A stretch of DNA of 64,000 nt from Bradyrhizobium algeriense (GCF_003062295.1 NZ_PYCN01000002.1:680136-744135); one strand, 5' to 3'. Positions 15,704 to 25,539 are shown, counted from the stretch's first letter. Program-made: numbers and translations. Notes: generated by a model not told the origin, from the sequence alone.

Positions 15704-16882
15704 ATGAAAATGAAAGTCGCAATACCTGCCGTCGTGTTCGGCGTCGCCGCCGCGGGCGGCCTCCTCTTCCTGACGCATGCCCATTTATTCAAGGCCGCCG
15801 TCGCAGCCGCGCCGCCGGCTCCGGTCCCGGTCGTGGCCGGCGTGGTCAGCCAGCATGACGTGCCGATCTACCAGAACGGCGTCGGCACCGTGATTGCCTA
15901 CAACACCGACGTCGTGCGGGCCCAGATCCAGGGCCAGCTCATCAGCATCAACTTCACCGAAGGACAGACCGTCCATGCCGGCGACCTGCTCGCGCAAATC
16001 GATCCGCGCCCCTACCAGGCCCAGATCGACCAGTTCGAGGGAAATCTGGAGCGCGACCAGGCCCAACTCACCAATGCCCGTGCCAATCTCACGCGTTACA
16101 CCCAGCTCGGCGACAAGGGCTGGGCCACGCCGCAGCTGATCGAGACCCAGAACGCGCAGGTCGGCCAGCTCGAGGCCGCGATCAAGACCGACCAGGCGCT
16201 GATCGAAGCCGCCAAGGTGCAGCTCAGCTACACCCGGCTGACCTCGCCGATCGACGGCGTGGTCGGGATTCGCCAGATCGACGTCGGCAACATCATCAGC
16301 CCGACGACGCCCAACGGCCTCGTCGTCGTGACGCAGCTCGATCCCATCTCGCTGATCTTCACCCTGCCGGAAGGGGTGCTGCCGCAGATCCTCAGGCAGG
16401 AGCAGGCGACCAAAACACCGCTTCCGGTCCTCGCCTATAACCAGGACGATACGCTCGAGCTGGGTAAGGGCCAACTCGCGCTGGTCAACAACGAGATCCT
16501 GCAGACCACCGGCTCGATCCAGCTCAAGGCAACCTTTCCCAACAAGTCGCGCGAGCTGTGGCCGGGTGAACTGGTCAATGCGCGGCTGCTCGTTACGACC
16601 CGGCACAACGGCCTGACCGTCCCTGCCTCCGTCGTGCAGCAAGGTCCGAACGGCGCCTATGCGTATGTCATCAAACCCGACAGCACGGTCGCGATCCGTC
16701 CGCTCAAGGTCGCTCAAATCGCCGACGGCGAAGCGCTGATCGATTCCGGGCTGAAGGCTGGCGAGCAGGTCGTGATTGACGGACAGTACCGGCTGCTGCC
16801 GGGCACCCATGTCACGATTCTGCACGGCGAAGCGGCCGAGGAAGCAGCGGCACAGCAAGCACAACAGGCGATCATCCCATGA
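15704..16882 (+). CDS. RND efflux periplasmic adaptor (MdtA-like)
   Basis: This 392-residue membrane-fusion protein has an N-terminal anchor (about 5-25), a barrel-sandwich (lipoyl) half ISINFTEGQTVHAGDLLAQI, and a coiled-coil hairpin (about 100-165). The second lipoyl half is TRLTSPIDGVVGIRQIDVGN and the beta-barrel segments follow (GSIQLKATFPN, LWPGELVNARL). It bridges the pump to an outer-membrane channel in the periplasm. The ATG at 15704 gives the best N-terminus; 15689 is an alternative. It overlaps the pump gene by four bases (ATGA), so the two are coupled. No TolC-type channel is present nearby. Confidence 0.92.
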   Translation: MKMKVAIPAVVFGVAAAGGLLFLTHAHLFKAAVAAAPPAPVPVVAGVVSQHDVPIYQNGVGTVIAYNTDVVRAQIQGQLISINFTEGQTVHAGDLLAQIDPRPYQAQIDQFEGNLERDQAQLTNARANLTRYTQLGDKGWATPQLIETQNAQVGQLEAAIKTDQALIEAAKVQLSYTRLTSPIDGVVGIRQIDVGNIISPTTPNGLVVVTQLDPISLIFTLPEGVLPQILRQEQATKTPLPVLAYNQDDTLELGKGQLALVNNEILQTTGSIQLKATFPNKSRELWPGELVNARLLVTTRHNGLTVPASVVQQGPNGAYAYVIKPDSTVAIRPLKVAQIADGEALIDSGLKAGEQVVIDGQYRLLPGTHVTILHGEAAEEAAAQQAQQAIIP

Positions 16883-19800
16883 ACATATCCGCACCCTTCA
16901 TCCAGCGGCCGATCGCGACCGCGCTCCTGATGGTCGGCCTTCTGGTCGGCGGCCTGGTCGCCTATCCGCTGCTGCCGATCGCAGCGCTGCCGAACGTCAA
17001 CTATCCGACGCTTCAGGTCACGGCGCAGTTGCCGGGTGCCGATCCTCAGACCATGGCGGCGTCGGTCGCGACGCCGCTCGAACTCCAGTTCGGCCAGATT
17101 CCGGGTCTCACCCAGATGACGTCGGCGAGCGCACTTGGCTACACCCAGATCACGCTGCAGTTCGATCTGAACCGCCAGATCGACGGAACGGTCAGCGATA
17201 CGCTGTCGGCAATCAACGCCGCTAGTCCGTTTCTGCCGTCTGGCATTCCCTACCCGCCGACGATCCGCAAGGTCAATCCGGCCGATACGCCGATCCTCGT
17301 ACTCGGCCTGACCTCGGACAGCCTGCCGCTGACCACGGTGGACGCCTATGCGGAAAACATCCTGCTGCAGAAGATTTCGCAGATACCGGGCGTCGGCCTC
17401 GTCGGCCTCGGCGGCCAGCAAAAGCCCGCCGTGCGGGTGCAGCTCGATCCGCAGGCGCTTGCCGCGCGCGGCATCAATCTGGAGGACGTCCGCACGGCGC
17501 TCGGCCAGGCCAATGTCGACCTGCCGAAAGGCACGCTCAACAGCCCGCGCCAGACCTATACGCTGAACACCAACGATCAGCTGCTGAACGCGGACGATTA
17601 CGCCAATCTGGTGATCGCTTACCGAAATGGCTCGCCGGTCCGCATCCGTGACGTCGGCCGCGCCGTCAGCGCGCCGGAAAACGACCTGATCGCCGGCTGG
17701 TACAACAACCAGCGCGCGGTCATCATGGCGATCCAGCGCCAGCCCGGCGCCAACGTCATCGACACTGTCGAGCGGATCAAGGCGATGATGCCGGTGCTGC
17801 AGGCATCGATCCCACCCGCCGTCAAGGTCAACGTCATCTCCGACCGCACCGATACGGTCCGCGCATCCATCCACGACGTTCAGTTCACGCTGATACTGAC
17901 GGTTGCGCTTGTCGTGATGGTGATATTCGTCTTCCTGAGAAATTTCTGGGCGACGGTTATCCCGGCGGTCACCGTTCCGCTGTCGCTGATCGGCACCTTC
18001 GCGGTCCTCTACGAACTCGGCTACAGCCTCGACAATTTATCGCTGATGGCACTGTCGATCGCCGTGGGCTTCGTGGTCGATGACGCCGTCGTCGTGATCG
18101 AGAACATCGTGCGGCACATGGAGGGAGGCGCCACGCCCTACGAAGCGGCGCTGAAGGGCGCCGGCGAAATCGGCTTCACCATCATGTCGATCACGCTGTC
18201 GCTAATCGCGGTGTTCATTCCACTGTTCCTGATGGGCGGATATGTCGGGCTGCTGTTCCGCGAATTTGCCGTCACCGTCAGCGTGGCGCTGCTGCTGTCG
18301 CTGGTGATCTCGCTGACCTTGACGCCCATGATGTGCGCGCGGCTGCTCAAGCCAGAAAGCAGGACGCATGGGCGGCTGTTCCGCCTCTCTGAAGGCGGCT
18401 TCAATGCCTTGCTCGGCGCCTACGAGGCGGGGCTCAGAATCGTGCTGCGTCACCGCTTCATCACGCTACTCACGATGTTTGCGACCATCGCACTGACCGG
18501 CTATCTCTACGTGGTCATTCCCAAAGGCTTCTTTCCACAGCAGGACACCGGGCTGATCATCGGCCTGTCCGAAGCCGCACAGGATATTTCCTATCAGGCG
18601 ATGACCGAGCGCCAGCAGGCCCTGCTCAATGCCATCATGAGGGATCCGGCCGTCGCATCCATCGGCTCGGCGATCGGCGCCGGCGGCGGCAACACCACCG
18701 TCAACAACGGCCGCATCTACATTGCGCTCAAGCCCTACAAGCAACGCGACAGCATGGAAACGGTGCTCGCGCGCTTGCGGACCAATCTGGCCAAGATCCA
18801 GGGCATCACGCTCTATATGCAGGCCGCGCAGGATATCACCATCGGCGGCCGGGTCTCGAAAACCCAGTATCAGTACACGCTGGGCGACGCCGATCCCGGC
18901 GAGCTGAACCACTGGGCGGCACTGTTCCTCGACAGGATCAAGAAGGTCCCCGGCATCACCGACGTCGCGACGGACCAGCTCAATTCCGGTCCCCTGCTCG
19001 ACATCGCCATCAAGCGCGAGGTGGCGTCGAGCTACGGCATCCTGCCCTTCACCATCGACAACACGCTCGATGACGCCTTTGGCCAGCGCATCGTCTCGAC
19101 CATGTACACGGCCCTGAACCAGTACCACGTCGTCATGGAGGTCAACCCGAAGTTCCAGTACTCGCCGGAGGCATTGACCGGCATCTATGTCAAATCCTCA
19201 GCCGGCCAGGAAGTGCCGCTATCGACGCTGGTCGACAGCGTGGTCAAGGTCGCCCCGCTCGTGGTCAACCATCAGGGCCAGTTCCCGTCGGTGACGATCT
19301 CCTTCAACCTGCTGCCGGGCACGGCGATCGGCGAAGCGACAACGGCCATCCAGCATATCGAACAGCAACTCGGCAAGCCGCTGTCGCTGCAGACGAGCTT
19401 CCAGGGCAACGCGCAGGCCTTCGGGGATTCGCTGTCGACCACGCCGATCCTGATCGCCGCCGCGCTGTTCGTGATCTACCTCATCCTCGGCATCTTGTAT
19501 GAGAGCCTGATCCATCCCATCACCATCATCTCGACGCTGCCGTCGGCGGGGCTGGGAGCATTGTTGCTGCTGATGGCGGCTCACCTCGATCTCAGCGTGA
19601 TCGCGATTGTCGGCATCATCCTCCTGATCGGCATCGTCAAGAAGAACGGCATCATGCTGGTCGATTTCGCCCTGCATGTCGGCAAACAGGAGGGATTGAC
19701 GGCGGAGCAAGCGATCTATCGCGCCTGCATCATGCGTTTCCGCCCGATCCTCATGACCACGATGGCGGCCATGCTTGCCGGCGTTCCGATGATGCTCGGC

Positions 19801-19989
19801 ACCGGCGCCGGCTCCGAGATACGCCAGCCGCTCGGCTACGCCATCGTCGGAGGTCTCGCCGTGTCGCAGCTCCTCACGCTGTACACGACGCCGGTGGTCT
19901 ACATCTACCTCGACAGGCTGCAGACCTGGCTGTTCGGCAAGCCGAAGCCGGCGATCGACGGCGCTGCCGACCTGACGCCGGCCGAATGA
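16879..19989 (+). CDS. RND multidrug efflux permease (MdtB/MdtC-like)
   Basis: The 1036-residue permease shows the full RND layout: TM1 (RPIATALLMVGLLVGGLVAY), a large periplasmic loop, TM2-6 with the proton-relay acidic pair (AVGFVVDDAVVVIENI), a second loop, and TM8-12 (IVKKNGIMLVDFAL). It ends with a short cytoplasmic tail. It is of the heavy (HAE-1) class, most like the MdtB/MdtC group, which handles drugs and bile-salt-like compounds, using the proton gradient. The length is normal and no frameshift is seen. Only one permease is encoded, whereas enterobacterial MdtBC uses two. Confidence 0.93.
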   Translation: MNISAPFIQRPIATALLMVGLLVGGLVAYPLLPIAALPNVNYPTLQVTAQLPGADPQTMAASVATPLELQFGQIPGLTQMTSASALGYTQITLQFDLNRQIDGTVSDTLSAINAASPFLPSGIPYPPTIRKVNPADTPILVLGLTSDSLPLTTVDAYAENILLQKISQIPGVGLVGLGGQQKPAVRVQLDPQALAARGINLEDVRTALGQANVDLPKGTLNSPRQTYTLNTNDQLLNADDYANLVIAYRNGSPVRIRDVGRAVSAPENDLIAGWYNNQRAVIMAIQRQPGANVIDTVERIKAMMPVLQASIPPAVKVNVISDRTDTVRASIHDVQFTLILTVALVVMVIFVFLRNFWATVIPAVTVPLSLIGTFAVLYELGYSLDNLSLMALSIAVGFVVDDAVVVIENIVRHMEGGATPYEAALKGAGEIGFTIMSITLSLIAVFIPLFLMGGYVGLLFREFAVTVSVALLLSLVISLTLTPMMCARLLKPESRTHGRLFRLSEGGFNALLGAYEAGLRIVLRHRFITLLTMFATIALTGYLYVVIPKGFFPQQDTGLIIGLSEAAQDISYQAMTERQQALLNAIMRDPAVASIGSAIGAGGGNTTVNNGRIYIALKPYKQRDSMETVLARLRTNLAKIQGITLYMQAAQDITIGGRVSKTQYQYTLGDADPGELNHWAALFLDRIKKVPGITDVATDQLNSGPLLDIAIKREVASSYGILPFTIDNTLDDAFGQRIVSTMYTALNQYHVVMEVNPKFQYSPEALTGIYVKSSAGQEVPLSTLVDSVVKVAPLVVNHQGQFPSVTISFNLLPGTAIGEATTAIQHIEQQLGKPLSLQTSFQGNAQAFGDSLSTTPILIAAALFVIYLILGILYESLIHPITIISTLPSAGLGALLLLMAAHLDLSVIAIVGIILLIGIVKKNGIMLVDFALHVGKQEGLTAEQAIYRACIMRFRPILMTTMAAMLAGVPMMLGTGAGSEIRQPLGYAIVGGLAVSQLLTLYTTPVVYIYLDRLQTWLFGKPKPAIDGAADLTPAE

Positions 19990-19995
19990 CGGCAA

Positions 19996-20037
19996 TCCCG
20001 GGCAGCCCAATGCAGCCGCCCGGCCGGTCGCCCGGGA
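19996..20037. terminator. Inverted repeat between convergent genes
   Basis: TCCCGGGC (19996-20003) is complementary to GCCCGGGA (20030-20037). It sits between the convergent efflux permease and amidase genes and may act as a two-way terminator, but it lacks a T-run and has a long loop. Confidence 0.35.
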
Positions 20038-20058
20038 GGCACGCGCTGGCTCAGCGCT

Positions 20059-21099
20059 CTAGTAATTGCTCCCCGTCAACTCGTTCGGAATGCCGTCGAT
20101 CGGGCATTCGTCAGTGCCAACCGTAGGCCGCGTCATTGCCTCGACCATTTCGCGCGTGCCTTCGGGATCGTCGATCCACTTCTTGTAGAAGTCATAGGGG
20201 CAGGACGCGACGCCTTGAGCGCCTTCGCCGGAATTGATCATGCCGGTATAGCCGCGATGCAGCAGCTTGAAGAGATGGTTCTGCGACTGGCCATGGCGGC
20301 GAGCATCGCGGATCAGGCTCTTCGACAAGCCTGCGTACTGGATGCCGTATTCTTCCTCGCCGGTCTCGCCTAGCGTGCGGCCGTCGAAGCCGATGATCGC
20401 GGAGTGACCGAAGTACGAATAGACGCCGTCGAAGCCGGCGGCATTGGCGACCGCGACATAGACATTGTTGGCCCAGGCCATCGCCTTGGAAATCAGGATC
20501 TGCTGTTCCTTGGCCGGATACATGTAACCCTGGCAGCGCACGATCAGCTCGGCGCCCTTCATCGCGCAGTCGCGCCAGATCTCCGGAAAGTTGCCGTCGT
20601 CGCAGATGATCAGGCTGACCTTCAGGCCCTTCGGGCCTTCGGACACATAGGTGCAATTGCCGGGATACCAGCCTTCGATCGGCACCCATGGCATGATCTT
20701 GCGGTACTTCTGGACGATCTCGCCCTTGTCGTTCATCAGGATCAGGGTGTTGTACGGCGCCTTGTGCGGATGCTCCTCGTGGCGCTCGCCGGTGAGCGAG
20801 AATACGCCCCAGACTTTTGCCTTGCGGCAGGCTTCGGCAAAGATTTCCGTCTCGGCGCCGGGGATCTGCGAGGCGGTCTCGTACATCTCCTTCGAGTCGT
20901 ACATGATGCCGTGGGTGGAATATTCCGGGAAGATCACGAGATCCATGCCCGGCAGGCCGAGTTTCATGCCGACGATCATGTCGGCGATCTTGCGGGCGTT
21001 GTCGAGCACCTCGGCCTTGGTGTGCAGGCGCGGCATTTTGTAATTGACGACTGCGACGCCGACCGTGTCTTTGCTGGAGGAAATGTCACCGTGGAGCAT
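20059..21099 (-). CDS. amiE: Aliphatic amidase AmiE
   Basis: The 346-residue nitrilase-superfamily enzyme hydrolyses short aliphatic amides (acetamide, propionamide) to acid and ammonia in the cytoplasm. The catalytic residues are at their usual positions: Glu59 (FPEYST), Lys134 (YRKIMPW), Glu142 and Cys166 (IICDDGNF). The length equals that of the Pseudomonas enzyme. The very start ([20 protein letters not shown]) is diagnostic for AmiE rather than formamidase AmiF. It is last in a minus-strand block of urea/amide importer, formamidase and FmdB, consistent with amide use as nitrogen source. Confidence 0.95.
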   Translation of the reverse strand: MLHGDISSSKDTVGVAVVNYKMPRLHTKAEVLDNARKIADMIVGMKLGLPGMDLVIFPEYSTHGIMYDSKEMYETASQIPGAETEIFAEACRKAKVWGVFSLTGERHEEHPHKAPYNTLILMNDKGEIVQKYRKIMPWVPIEGWYPGNCTYVSEGPKGLKVSLIICDDGNFPEIWRDCAMKGAELIVRCQGYMYPAKEQQILISKAMAWANNVYVAVANAAGFDGVYSYFGHSAIIGFDGRTLGETGEEEYGIQYAGLSKSLIRDARRHGQSQNHLFKLLHRGYTGMINSGEGAQGVASCPYDFYKKWIDDPEGTREMVEAMTRPTVGTDECPIDGIPNELTGSNY

Positions 21100-21141
21100 T
21101 GGATCGCCTCTTGTTCTGGTTTGGGTTTGAAGGATCGCGCT

Positions 21142-21489
21142 TCAGTGGCTGATCATCCATGGGCGTGCGGTCGGAAAACCCTTGGCGCCGCTGCGCGTCT
21201 TGGTCATCAGCCGGGCCGGTTTCTTCTTTCCGGTTGAACAGCAGCCGCAGCCGGGGCCGTGCGCGGCCTTGTATTCGGCGACTGTCTTCGGCGCGTGGGC
21301 GCTGCGCTCGTTGGTGGCCATCGCTTTCCGCTTGTCCGATGGCATGCAGAAGAACGCCGGCGCGGTCAGGATCACGCGCGGCGATTCAGTCTCACAGCGC
21401 GGACAATCCTGCGGGTCGTCGCATTCGGCCATCGGCCGCATGTCCGTGAACGGGCCGCAATCGTTGCAGAGATATTCGTAGACGGGCAT
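21142..21489 (-). CDS. fmdB: FmdB-family zinc-ribbon protein
   Basis: The 115-residue protein begins MPVYEYLCNDC. It carries a zinc ribbon from Cys8-x2-Cys11 and Cys29-x2-Cys32, followed by basic segments and a second Cys cluster (GPGCGCCSTG). FmdB proteins were named as putative regulators of formamidase in Methylophilus; the molecular role is uncertain. It lies between formamidase and AmiE in the same direction. The start at 21489 is preferred over the open frame to 21522 because the zinc ribbon begins there. Confidence 0.85.
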   Translation of the reverse strand: MPVYEYLCNDCGPFTDMRPMAECDDPQDCPRCETESPRVILTAPAFFCMPSDKRKAMATNERSAHAPKTVAEYKAAHGPGCGCCSTGKKKPARLMTKTRSGAKGFPTARPWMISH

Positions 21490-21582
21490 TGCGTTTCCTC
21501 GCGCTATGATTTGGAAGGTCACAACAGCGGATGCGGGGCGGCCGGCACGCTTGAGCCGTCCCGCATCCTTCTCGCGCGGGGA

Positions 21583-22812
21583 TCACTTGTCCGGCGAGAT
21601 CGGCATCTGGATGTCGCCCGTGATGTGTTTGATTGGTCCCGCCGAGGACGGCATGATGTCGAAGTCGAAAATCTCCGTCGGCAGCCACAGTGTCGCGCAG
21701 GCGTTTGGCACGTCGACGACGCCGGAGATGTGGCCCTGGCACGGCGCGGTGCCGAGGATCGAATAGGCCTGTGCGCCCGAGTAGCCGAACTTCTTCAGAT
21801 ATTCGATCGCGTTCAAGCAGGCCTGGCGGTAGGCGATGTGGACGTCGAGGTAATGCTGCTTGCCGGCCTCGTCGACCGAGATGCCCTCGAAGATCAGATA
21901 GTCCTTGTAGTTCGGCGTGATCGGTGACGGCTTGAACACGGGGTTCTTGATGCCGTACTTCGCCACCCCGTCCTTGATGATATCGACCTTGAGATGCAGC
22001 CAGCCCGCCATTTCGATGGCGCCGCAGAAGGTGATCTCGCCGTCGCCCTGGCTGAAATGCAGATCGCCCATCGAGAGGCCACCGCCCGGCACATAGACCG
22101 GGAAGAAGATTTTTGAGCCGCGCGACAGATCCTTGATGTCGCAATTGCCGCCATGCTCGCGCGGCGGCACGGTGCGCGCGCCTTCGGCGCCGACCTTGGC
22201 CTTGGCATCGCCCTTGGCGCGGCCGGCATGAGCGGTCGCGGCGAACGGTGGATTGGCGAGGCCCGGGACACGCGTCGGATTGGTCGCGATCAGCGCGGTT
22301 TCGCGCTCGTTCCAGGTCGCGAGCAATTTCGGATCGGGCAGACAGCCGATCAGGCCGGGATGGATCAGGCCGGCAAAGTTCACGCCGGGAATGTGGCGCG
22401 ACGACGTATAGAGGCCCTTGATGTCCCAGATCGACTTCTGCGCCAACGGAAAATGATCGGTCAGGAAGCCGCCGCCATTTTGCTTGGAGAAGAAGCCGTT
22501 AAAGCCCCAGAGGCTTTCCTTCAGCGGACCGACGTCGAGCAGGTCGACCACCAGGAGATCGCCGGGTTCAGCGCCCTTGACGCCGATCGGGCCGGACAGG
22601 AAATGCACGATCGACAGATCGATGTCGCGCACGTCGTCGGCGGAATCGTTGTTCTTGATGAAACCGCCGGTCCAGTCATAGGTCTCGATGATGAAATCGT
22701 CGCCCGGGTTGACCCACGAAACCATCGGGATGTCGGGATGCCACCGATTGTGGATCATGTCGTTGTCGTAGGCCGACTTCGAAAGATCGACCTTGATCAG
22801 TGTCTCTGGCAT
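21583..22812 (-). CDS. fmdA: Formamidase (acetamidase/formamidase family)
   Basis: The 409-residue cytoplasmic enzyme hydrolyses formamide to formate and ammonia. Family features are the N-terminal IHNRWHPDIP and DWTGGFIKNNDSADD, the PGDLLVVDLLDVGPL segment, GGNCDIKDLSRGSKIFFPVY and SMGDLHFSQGDGEITFCGAI. The length is typical. GGGGAG precedes the ATG. It follows the UrtE-type ATPase by 36 bases in the same direction, so imported amides could be hydrolysed directly. The zinc/iron-binding acidic and His residues appear intact. Confidence 0.95.
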   Translation of the reverse strand: MPETLIKVDLSKSAYDNDMIHNRWHPDIPMVSWVNPGDDFIIETYDWTGGFIKNNDSADDVRDIDLSIVHFLSGPIGVKGAEPGDLLVVDLLDVGPLKESLWGFNGFFSKQNGGGFLTDHFPLAQKSIWDIKGLYTSSRHIPGVNFAGLIHPGLIGCLPDPKLLATWNERETALIATNPTRVPGLANPPFAATAHAGRAKGDAKAKVGAEGARTVPPREHGGNCDIKDLSRGSKIFFPVYVPGGGLSMGDLHFSQGDGEITFCGAIEMAGWLHLKVDIIKDGVAKYGIKNPVFKPSPITPNYKDYLIFEGISVDEAGKQHYLDVHIAYRQACLNAIEYLKKFGYSGAQAYSILGTAPCQGHISGVVDVPNACATLWLPTEIFDFDIMPSSAGPIKHITGDIQMPISPDK

Positions 22813-22848
22813 CGATAGCTCCCCTTTTTAACAGCACAGGTTGGGTTT

Positions 22849-23538
22849 TCAGACGGACAGGAATTTCGAAACTTGCGCGGCATCGACGCTGTCGCGCGGG
22901 TCGTCGCGAACGATCTCGCCGTTCTCGATCACCAGCACGCGGTCGGCGATGTCGAGCGCGAAGCTCAGCACCTGTTCAGACACCACGATCGACAGGCCGC
23001 GCTCGTCGCGAATACGTTTCAGCGTGCGCGCCATGTCCTTGATGATCGAGGGCTGGATACCTTCGGTCGGCTCATCCAGCAGCAGCACCTTCGGCTTGGT
23101 CGCGAGCGCGCGGGCGATGGCGAGCTGCTGCTGCTGCCCGCCCGACAAATTGCCGCCGCGGCGGTTCTTCATTTCCAGCAACACCGGAAACAGTTCGTAG
23201 ATGTCTTCGGGCACTTCCGACCCACCTGACACCACGAGGCCAGTCTCGATGTTTTCCTTCACCGTCATGGTCGAGAAGATCATGCGGCCCTGCGGCACGT
23301 AGGCGAGGCCCTTGGCGACGCGCTCGTAGCTCGGCAGCGCGCTGAGCTCGGCGCCCTCCATACTCACCGAGCCGCTCTTGGTCGGCAGGATGCCCATCAA
23401 TGACTTCATCAGCGTCGTCTTGCCCATGCCGTTGCGACCCATGATCGCGACTATCTCGTTGGGCGCGACCGAGACGTTGAGGCCGTGCAGCACCTCGCTC
23501 TGGCCGTAGGCGACGTGAAGATCGGAAATTGCCAGCAT
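22849..23538 (-). CDS. urtE: ABC transporter ATP-binding protein, UrtE-like
   Basis: The 229-residue ATPase belongs to the branched-chain-amino-acid/urea (HAAT) class. It has Walker A GRNGMGKTT, Q-loop YVPQGRMIF, signature NLSGGQQQQLA, Walker B VLLLDEPTEGIQP and the switch His region. It forms the ABC heterodimer with the UrtD-like protein on the cytoplasmic side. It is fifth in the importer block. Urea is the known substrate of UrtABCDE; linkage to fmdA and amiE suggests short-chain amides as well or instead (as with FmdDEF of Methylophilus). Confidence 0.9.
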   Translation of the reverse strand: MLAISDLHVAYGQSEVLHGLNVSVAPNEIVAIMGRNGMGKTTLMKSLMGILPTKSGSVSMEGAELSALPSYERVAKGLAYVPQGRMIFSTMTVKENIETGLVVSGGSEVPEDIYELFPVLLEMKNRRGGNLSGGQQQQLAIARALATKPKVLLLDEPTEGIQPSIIKDMARTLKRIRDERGLSIVVSEQVLSFALDIADRVLVIENGEIVRDDPRDSVDAAQVSKFLSV

Positions 23539-23556
23539 GAAACGCGCTCCCTGGTG

Positions 23557-24312
23557 TCAGTGTCCGAGGTAAACTTCAATGACCTTCGGATCGTTCTTCA
23601 CCTTCTCCATCGTACCTTCCGACAGGATCTGGCCCTGATGCAGCACCGTCACCTTGTGGGCGATGTCCTCGACGAACTTCATGTCGTGCTCGATCACCAG
23701 CACCGAGCGGTCCTTGATGATGCGGTTCAGGAGTTCGGCGGTCTTGGCGCGTTCGCTGACGCTCATGCCGGCGACCGGCTCGTCGAGCATCAAGAGCTCC
23801 GGGTCCTGGATCAGCAGCATGCCGATCTCGAGCCATTGCTTCTGGCCGTGGCTGAGCTGATCGGCATAGGTATCGAGGCGATCCTTCAGAAAAATCATGT
23901 CGGCGACTTCCTCGACACGCTGCTTCACGGCATCGTCGCGCCGGAAGGCGAGCGAGCCGAACACGGTGCGGCCGCGCGGATAGGAAATCTCCAGATTCTC
24001 GAACACGGTCAGGTCCTCGAACACCGACGGCGTCTGAAACTTGCGCCCGACGCCGGTCTGCACGATCTGGTTCTCCTTCAGCTTCGTCAGCTCCTTGCCG
24101 CGAAACTGGATCGAGCCCGAGGTCGCCTTGGTCTTTCCGCAGATCAGATCGAGTACGGTAGTCTTGCCGGCGCCGTTGGGGCCGATGATGACGCGGATTT
24201 CGTTCTCCTCGACATAGAAGGACAGATTGTTCACGGCCTTGAAGCCGTCGAATGACACCGTGAGCGCCTCGACCGCGAGCAGGAAGGGTTTGGGCTGGTG
24301 ACCGATGAGCAT
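23557..24312 (-). CDS. urtD: ABC transporter ATP-binding protein, UrtD-like
   Basis: The 251-residue ATPase has Walker A GPNGAGKTT, LTKLKENQIVQTGVGRKFQT, signature QLSHGQKQWLEIGMLL and Walker B LLMLDEPVAGMS. It pairs with the UrtE-like ATPase. The C-terminus is of the LivG type. Its translation start region (GGAGATAG ahead of ATG CTC ATC GGT CAC) is duplicated just upstream as a 17-codon leader. The gene ends 18 bases before urtE. Confidence 0.9.
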   Translation of the reverse strand: MLIGHQPKPFLLAVEALTVSFDGFKAVNNLSFYVEENEIRVIIGPNGAGKTTVLDLICGKTKATSGSIQFRGKELTKLKENQIVQTGVGRKFQTPSVFEDLTVFENLEISYPRGRTVFGSLAFRRDDAVKQRVEEVADMIFLKDRLDTYADQLSHGQKQWLEIGMLLIQDPELLMLDEPVAGMSVSERAKTAELLNRIIKDRSVLVIEHDMKFVEDIAHKVTVLHQGQILSEGTMEKVKNDPKVIEVYLGH

Positions 24313-24315
24313 GAT

Positions 24316-24369
24316 CTATCTCCTCATTCCGCTAGTGGGGCATCGGCAACCGAGGTGACCGATGAGCAT
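24316..24369 (-). CDS. 17-codon leader ORF, duplicated start region of urtD
   Basis: The peptide MLIGHLGCRCPTSGMRR starts 11 bases after the urtC stop and ends three bases before the urtD ATG. Its ribosome site and first five codons copy those of urtD (about 30 bases, differing at two to three places). It arose by a small tandem duplication. It may couple translation from urtC to urtD; a function of the peptide itself is not implied. Confidence 0.5.
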   Translation of the reverse strand: MLIGHLGCRCPTSGMRR

Positions 24370-24379
24370 GTCTGTCTCC

Positions 24380-25522
24380 TCACTCTGCCGGTGCGCCGTC
24401 GGCGACGGAATTGCCGGTCCACGCGCCCGGCTTCGATTTGCGCGATGCCAGCAGCCGGTCGATACGCGGCTGAACGTAATCAGCCCAAATTCCCGACAGG
24501 CCGTTCGGGAAGGCCAGCACCACCGCGATAAACAGCGCGCCGAGGCCGAACAGCCAGAGCTGCGGGAAGGATTCCGAAAGGCTGGTCTTGGCAAAATTGA
24601 CCAGCAGCGAACCCCACACCGCGCCGAAGATCGACATCCGTCCGCCGACCGCAGTGTAGATCACCATTTCGATCGACGGCACGATCCCGACAAAGGACGG
24701 CGACATGAAACCGACATTGAGCGCAAACATGGCGCCCCCTATCGCGGCGAAAATCGCAGCCATGCAGAAGGCAAAAATCTTGAAGTTGGCGACGCTGTAG
24801 CCGGAGAAGCGGACGCGATCTTCCTGTTCGCGCATCGCCACCAGGATGCGCCCAAGCTTTGTCAGCCGGATAAACTGCGCGATGAGGATGCAACCGAACA
24901 GCAGGAACACTTCAAAGAAGTAGAGGATGACCTTGGCGTGGTCCGGCCTGATGTCCCATCCCTTCAGCGTGCGCAGGTCGGTCATGCCGTTGATGCCGCC
25001 GGTGTAGCCCTGCTGGCCCACGATCAAAATGGTCAGGATGGCGGCGACGGCCTGGGTGATGATCGCAAAATAGGTGCCGCCGACACGGCGCTTGAACATC
25101 GCAGTGCCAATGATCAGGGCGAACAGGCCGGGGACCAGGATGATGGCGAGAACGGTGAAGGTGAGACTGTGGAACGGCTGCCAGAACAGCGGCAGCGCGG
25201 TGATCTGATTCCAGTCCATGAAATCCGGAATGCCGGGCGTCGACTGGATCTTGGTGTTCGCGACGCTGGAGGCTTCCAGCTTGAGGAACATCGCCATGCA
25301 GTAGCCGCCGAGGCCGAAGAACACGCCCTGCCCCAGGCTCAGGATGCCGCCATATCCCCAGCACAACACGAGGCCGATAGCGACAAAGGCGTAAGTGAGA
25401 TATTTCGCGACCAGGTTGAGACGGAACACATCCAGCGACAGCGGCAGGATCACGAACAGGACCAAGCCCAGTGCAACGAAACCAATGAGCTCGGATCGAT
25501 TGAAGAAGCGTGAGTTGATCAT
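24380..25522 (-). CDS. urtC: ABC transporter permease, UrtC-like
   Basis: The 380-residue LivM-type permease has about ten hydrophobic segments. Family sequence includes LCWGYGGILSLGQGVFFGLGGYCMAMFLKLE near 55-85 and MREQEDRVRFSGYSVANFKIFAF later. The long loop after the third segment (SSVANTKIQSTPGIPDFMDW) is typical of UrtC. It forms the membrane channel with the UrtB-like subunit. It lies 17 bases after urtB and 11 bases before the leader of urtD. Confidence 0.9.
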   Translation of the reverse strand: MINSRFFNRSELIGFVALGLVLFVILPLSLDVFRLNLVAKYLTYAFVAIGLVLCWGYGGILSLGQGVFFGLGGYCMAMFLKLEASSVANTKIQSTPGIPDFMDWNQITALPLFWQPFHSLTFTVLAIILVPGLFALIIGTAMFKRRVGGTYFAIITQAVAAILTILIVGQQGYTGGINGMTDLRTLKGWDIRPDHAKVILYFFEVFLLFGCILIAQFIRLTKLGRILVAMREQEDRVRFSGYSVANFKIFAFCMAAIFAAIGGAMFALNVGFMSPSFVGIVPSIEMVIYTAVGGRMSIFGAVWGSLLVNFAKTSLSESFPQLWLFGLGALFIAVVLAFPNGLSGIWADYVQPRIDRLLASRKSKPGAWTGNSVADGAPAE

Positions 25523-25539
25523 GACCGTGCCTGCTTTCG

